64,000 bases of DNA, taken from positions 20,029-84,028 of the forward strand of contig CAJODF010000006.1 of assembly GCA_905233555.1 (NCBI GenBank), read 5' to 3'. The first letter of the stretch is position 1. Each line of letters opens with the position of its first letter. The translations under genes and the position numbers were made by a program. The stretch is from an uncultured Prevotella sp. Its GTDB lineage: Bacteria > Bacteroidota > Bacteroidia > Bacteroidales > Bacteroidaceae. Below are positions 60,766-64,000 of the stretch, piece by piece. Under the pieces are notes generated by a model. It did not search any database and had not been told where the DNA came from. It was given only the letters and a program-made list of their open reading frames with translations.

Positions 60766-61812
60766 TTAGAAATATTTGGTGATCTTCGCATTCTGGAAGT
60801 TGTTCATCTCGTTCATCATGCGAACAGCGGAGTCGATGATGGGGAAAGCACAAAGGGCGCCTGTCCCTTCGCCTAACCGTAATCCTAAATGCAGAAGAGG
60901 CTTAGCTTCAATGATATCGAGCATCATCTTGTGACCACTCTCATCGCCACAATGGGTAAAGATCATATAATCCTGCGAGGCAGGATAAAGTCGGATGGCA
61001 GCCAAAGCACAAGCCGTCATGATGAAGCCGTCTATTAATATAATAAGGTGCCGCTCGGCAGCACGGAGCATGGCCCCAATGGCTGCTATCATCTCGAAGC
61101 CGCCGAAATAAGCCAGAAGGCGGACACAGAGGGACGGTTCTTCTGTGTTCAGAAATCGCTCGACAGCCTTCGAAAGGACCTCGTATTTATGGCGGATGCC
61201 CTCGCTATTGAGGCCTGCACCTGCGCCAATGCAGTCTTTGAGGGGAATATCGCCAAAGAGACTCATCCAGATACTCGATGGCGAGGTGTTGGCAATGCCC
61301 ATCTCGCCAATACTGAGGATGCGGCAACCCTCATTGGCATAGTCGTCAACCAAATCGCAGCCTATTTCGATAGCCTTGTTAAACTCCTCCTCGTTCATGG
61401 CTGGTTCGTAGAGGAAGTTCTTGGTACCTCGGGCTATCTTGCGGTCGATGATACCTGGGACGGATGACAAGTCGTAATCAACGCCCACATCCACAATACG
61501 GAGTTTGAAGCCGTGCTGGCGACAAAACATATTGACACCTCCGCCTCCACGGGTGAAGTTAATCATCTGTTGCCAAGTCACCTCGCGAGGCGATACGCTG
61601 ACACCCTCATGCTCGATACCATGATCGCCCCCTAAAAGCAGATGACAGGGCTGAGTCAAAGAAGGCTCCAGCGTCTGCTGAATCAAACAGACTTGCATCG
61701 CCAGTTCCTCCAAACGACCTAACGAACCTTTGGGCTTGTTCAAGTTGTCGATTTTGGCTTGTATCGCTGCCTGCAACGACTTGTCTGTGGGATGTATATC
61801 GAACGCCCTCAT
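60766..61812 (-). CDS. cobT: Nicotinate-nucleotide-dimethylbenzimidazole phosphoribosyltransferase
   Basis: Activates the lower ligand base as its riboside phosphate. The start MRAFDIHPTDKSLQ at 61812 fits the family; a longer frame overlaps cobU. The 348 residues show LNKPKGSLGRLEELA, LLGGDHGIEHEGVSVSP, the GIANTSPSSIW loop, and the catalytic glutamate region LHLGLRLGEGTGALCAFPI. Its ATG shares one base with the cobU stop (TGATG). Third in cobS-cobU-cobT. Confidence 0.95.
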   Translation of the reverse strand: MRAFDIHPTDKSLQAAIQAKIDNLNKPKGSLGRLEELAMQVCLIQQTLEPSLTQPCHLLLGGDHGIEHEGVSVSPREVTWQQMINFTRGGGGVNMFCRQHGFKLRIVDVGVDYDLSSVPGIIDRKIARGTKNFLYEPAMNEEEFNKAIEIGCDLVDDYANEGCRILSIGEMGIANTSPSSIWMSLFGDIPLKDCIGAGAGLNSEGIRHKYEVLSKAVERFLNTEEPSLCVRLLAYFGGFEMIAAIGAMLRAAERHLIILIDGFIMTACALAAIRLYPASQDYMIFTHCGDESGHKMMLDIIEAKPLLHLGLRLGEGTGALCAFPIIDSAVRMMNEMNNFQNAKITKYF

Positions 61813-62324
61813 CAACTTTTCACCTTTACTGGTATTCCACTCACCATCAGTATGACCTCGTCTGCCTTGGAGGCTATATACTGGTTCATCCAACCTTGAA
61901 GGTCGGTAAATTGACGCTGAATGGCATTATCGCTGACGCCGCCACTACCAATCTCATTCGTCACAAAGATATAGGTGGCATCCTTCGACGTGAAGGCATC
62001 AAACTCAGCCTTAGCCAATTCCAACGACTTATCGACATTGGAGTCGTTAGTGAAGAAGAAGTTGGTGAGCCAGAGTGTCACACAGTCGATGACCACTACC
62101 CTACCCATCAGATTGTGACGACTCAGATGGATTTCTTCTTCGATATTCGTCCATTGCGATCCACGACGCGCCTGATGTCTGCGAACGCGCTCTCGGAACT
62201 CCTCGTCCCAGACGTGGGCTGTAGCCACATATACTGGATGTTCTGAGAGATTTAATGCCAATTCTTCGGCTTGACGACTCTTGCCAGAACGCTGGCCACC
62301 TGTGATGAGAATGATACGTTTCAT
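61812..62324 (-). CDS. cobU: Adenosylcobinamide kinase/guanylyltransferase
   Basis: A 170-residue bifunctional enzyme that phosphorylates adenosylcobinamide and transfers GMP to it. P-loop LITGGQRSGKSRQAEELA at the N-terminus; the guanylylated histidine is in RVRRHQARRGSQW (about residue 45); then VVIDCVTLWLTN and FVTNEIGSGGVSD. It overlaps cobS by 4 bp and cobT by 1 bp. Confidence 0.95.
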   Translation of the reverse strand: MKRIILITGGQRSGKSRQAEELALNLSEHPVYVATAHVWDEEFRERVRRHQARRGSQWTNIEEEIHLSRHNLMGRVVVIDCVTLWLTNFFFTNDSNVDKSLELAKAEFDAFTSKDATYIFVTNEIGSGGVSDNAIQRQFTDLQGWMNQYIASKADEVILMVSGIPVKVKS

Positions 62325-63118
62325 AGCGGATTCATATAGTTAATGGCACTAACTACCAGATAGACCGTCAATTCCACCAGCAGGCACACCGCTCCACAAC
62401 AATCGCCCGTATAGCCGTGAATCTTTCGCCATATCAGCAGATAGAGCATATAGAATGTAATGGCGGGGATGAAGATAATCACCTGCCAGTCGAGCCCCAT
62501 CATCCAGATAAAAAAGATCATCGCAGGCAGTCCCTGAATGGCCAGACTGACACCTGCCCAAGCATTAAACTTCCGATAGACGGTCTTGGCTTTTGCCTCC
62601 TCCTCGTTTCTGGCATACGGCATCATCAGTATCAGTTGCGAGGTCACCATCTTCGAGAAAGGATCGGCTGCCAGAACCATAAATGCAGCACATTCGGGCG
62701 GTATCGATATGAGCGTAGCCGCCAAAAGCAGTTCATAGAAGATAAGTCCCAGCACCCCATACGTGCCGATACGGGAGTCCTTCATAATGTCGAGGATGCG
62801 CTGACGGTTATTGCCGCCACCTCCGAAACCGTCGAAGAAGTCAGCCAGCCCGTCCTCATGCAGCGCACCAGTAATCAGCAGACGGACAGCAATGGCGAGG
62901 AGCACCGTCACACTATAAGGCAGCACGAGACTACCGAAATAGATGACGAGTCCCATTGCTCCACCTGTGAGCCAGCCAGTCAGGGGCCAGTGCTCCACTA
63001 CCGTCTGGTAGCACGCCTTAGGAGGCTCATGGAGTCGCCAGAAAGGCAATCGTGTAAAGAAGATGAACGCTGCCCAAATCCGGTCGCACCAATGCGTCTG
63101 GTCGATATTTGTCTGCAT
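62321..63118 (-). CDS. cobS: Adenosylcobinamide-GDP ribazoletransferase (cobalamin synthase)
   Basis: A 265-residue membrane enzyme performing the last condensation of cobalamin synthesis. The start MQTNIDQTHWCDRIWAAF at 63118 is used because the longer frame crosses the promoter at 63137. It shows FFTRLPFWRL, the metal site GALHEDGLADFFDGFGGGG, and several membrane helices. It leads the cobS-cobU-cobT operon. Confidence 0.94.
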   Translation of the reverse strand: MQTNIDQTHWCDRIWAAFIFFTRLPFWRLHEPPKACYQTVVEHWPLTGWLTGGAMGLVIYFGSLVLPYSVTVLLAIAVRLLITGALHEDGLADFFDGFGGGGNNRQRILDIMKDSRIGTYGVLGLIFYELLLAATLISIPPECAAFMVLAADPFSKMVTSQLILMMPYARNEEEAKAKTVYRKFNAWAGVSLAIQGLPAMIFFIWMMGLDWQVIIFIPAITFYMLYLLIWRKIHGYTGDCCGAVCLLVELTVYLVVSAINYMNPL

Positions 63119-63136
63119 ATTATTCGAATTTGCTTG

Positions 63137-63144
63137 CAAAATTA
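63137..63144 (-). promoter_or_regulatory. -7 promoter box for cobSUT
   Basis: CAAAATTA on the plus strand reads TAATTTTG, 19 bp upstream of cobS. The leader is too short for a riboswitch. Confidence 0.65.
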
Positions 63145-63157
63145 CAAAAATATTTTG

Positions 63158-63165
63158 TACTTTTG
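63158..63165 (+). promoter_or_regulatory. -7 promoter box for the btuF-like gene
   Basis: TACTTTTG followed by CAGAC, 29 bp before the ATG at 63195. Confidence 0.65.
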
Positions 63166-63194
63166 CAGACAGAAACAAAATAATAACAAAAGAA

Positions 63195-64000
63195 ATGAAG
63201 AAATTAGTCCTTTTCTTGGCTATTGCGGCATTACTCTGTGCCTGTTCAGGGAAGAACGTCAAGGTCCAAGAAACAAATGCGGCTACGAGCAATTCCATCG
63301 TCACCATCGATGTGAAATACGCCACAGGTTTCAGCGTGCGCGACTCTGTCGATATTCGTCTGGTGGATGTTGGCAAGCATGATCATTTCGCTTTGGTTCA
63401 TTCCGACGACACAGAAGTCCCCAATGGCTACACGAAGGTACGTGTACCTATCAAGAGTACCATCTGTATGACCTCGCTGCAACTCTCGAACTTCACTATT
63501 CTCGATGGCCACGATGTGGTGAAGGGACTCACTGGCACGAAGAACCTCTTCAACAAGGACATTCTGACACGTGTAAAGGATGGTCGCATCGTGAAGATTG
63601 GTATGGAGGGTAATTTCGATACAGAACTGGTGTTGGCTGCCAATCCTGATGTCATCTTCATCTCTCCCTCCAAACGAGGCGGCTACGATGCCATCAAAGA
63701 AACGGGTATCACGTTGGTGCCTCATCTGGGGTATCAGGAACTCAATCCGTTAGGTCAGGCAGAGTGGATTAAGTTCGTGGGCATGTTTATTGGTAAGGAG
63801 CGCGAAGCCAACGAGGTCTTTGCAGGAATCGAAAATAGATATTGTGATTTAAAAGAAAAAGCCAGCAAGGCAGAGACTCATCCGACAGTATTCAGTGGTG
63901 AGATGCACTATGGCAACTGGCACGCCGTGGGTGGCAAGAACTATCTGGCACAGATCTTCCGTGATGCAGGTGCAGAATACGTCATCAATGACGACGAGAC
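63195..64000 (+). CDS. btuF: ABC transporter substrate-binding lipoprotein, BtuF-like (3' partial)
   Basis: A frame open to the window end. It has a lipoprotein signal (KKLVLFLAIAALLCACSG, cysteine near 17) and the periplasmic-binding fold of the iron/corrinoid group: ICMTSLQLSNFTILDG, LVLAANPDVIFISPSKRGGYD, GITLVPHLGYQELNPLGQAEWIKFVGMFIGKE and GEMHYGNWHAVGGKNYLAQIF. The cobS neighbourhood suggests a B12 or cobamide ligand, although iron-chelate binding proteins look alike. The permease and ATPase genes are probably just beyond the window. Confidence 0.87.
   Translation, partial: MKKLVLFLAIAALLCACSGKNVKVQETNAATSNSIVTIDVKYATGFSVRDSVDIRLVDVGKHDHFALVHSDDTEVPNGYTKVRVPIKSTICMTSLQLSNFTILDGHDVVKGLTGTKNLFNKDILTRVKDGRIVKIGMEGNFDTELVLAANPDVIFISPSKRGGYDAIKETGITLVPHLGYQELNPLGQAEWIKFVGMFIGKEREANEVFAGIENRYCDLKEKASKAETHPTVFSGEMHYGNWHAVGGKNYLAQIFRDAGAEYVINDDE

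Overview
The window looks like a chromosome segment of a Bacteroidales bacterium, most likely a Prevotella-type gut or oral species. The grounds are the promoter boxes of the form TAnnTTTG (often TATCTTTG or TACCTTTG, sometimes with TTTG 20 bases upstream), the near absence of Shine-Dalgarno sites, and families typical of the phylum: DUF4199, DUF4230, DUF4738, DUF6048, DUF6452, BACON domains, and the DciA-RecF and GpsA-Pgi neighbourhoods. The first and last genes are cut by the window edges.

Layout. 1-4044: a heterodimeric ABC exporter and a secreted barrel-like protein. 4050-11467: housekeeping genes (ribH, a TPR membrane protein, recF, dciA, formyl-THF cyclo-ligase, S41 protease, dCMP deaminase, M3 peptidase). 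11525-15900: a six-gene operon (DUF4199, glycosyltransferase, DUF6452, DUF6048, ApbE, Crp/Fnr). 15997-16287: SRP RNA and tRNA-Thr in tandem with doubled terminators. 16250-27350: menaquinone genes menE, menC, menB and, beyond an inserted uraA plus nucleoside kinase pair, menD, menF, a thioesterase and two ROK kinases. 27434-39266: lysS (frameshifted), gpsA, pgi and a HAD phosphatase, with an accessory block between gpsA and pgi (a membrane-anchored AraC-type regulator with a beta-propeller sensor, two secreted proteins including a 1213-residue BACON protein, and an HU-like protein). 39268-46444: AI-2E transporter, lipoproteins, amino-acid symporter, a TPR sensor kinase and a metallo-beta-lactamase-fold protein.

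46451-64000 is mostly a cobalamin region. A cobalamin riboswitch precedes btuB, an exported CbiK-like chelatase and a second TonB receptor. Divergent from it run cbiA (split in two frames), cobQ (with an in-frame palindromic repeat insertion) and cbiB. After an AT-rich accessory islet come cobS-cobU-cobT and a divergent btuF-like gene. A second cobalamin riboswitch lies downstream of cobT. It is followed by a leader terminator and only a very short ORF, so its target is either a micropeptide or an RNA antisense to an exported nitroreductase.

Other unusual items: three adjacent tandem arrays of 21-24 bp units at 55807-56130, most units carrying a dyad, with a similar four-unit array in the leader of the HU-like gene; a long rod-shaped RNA candidate at 59091-59315; and 7-bp repeats spread through intergenic DNA and into menD. 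All calls come from reading the sequence; no database search was possible.
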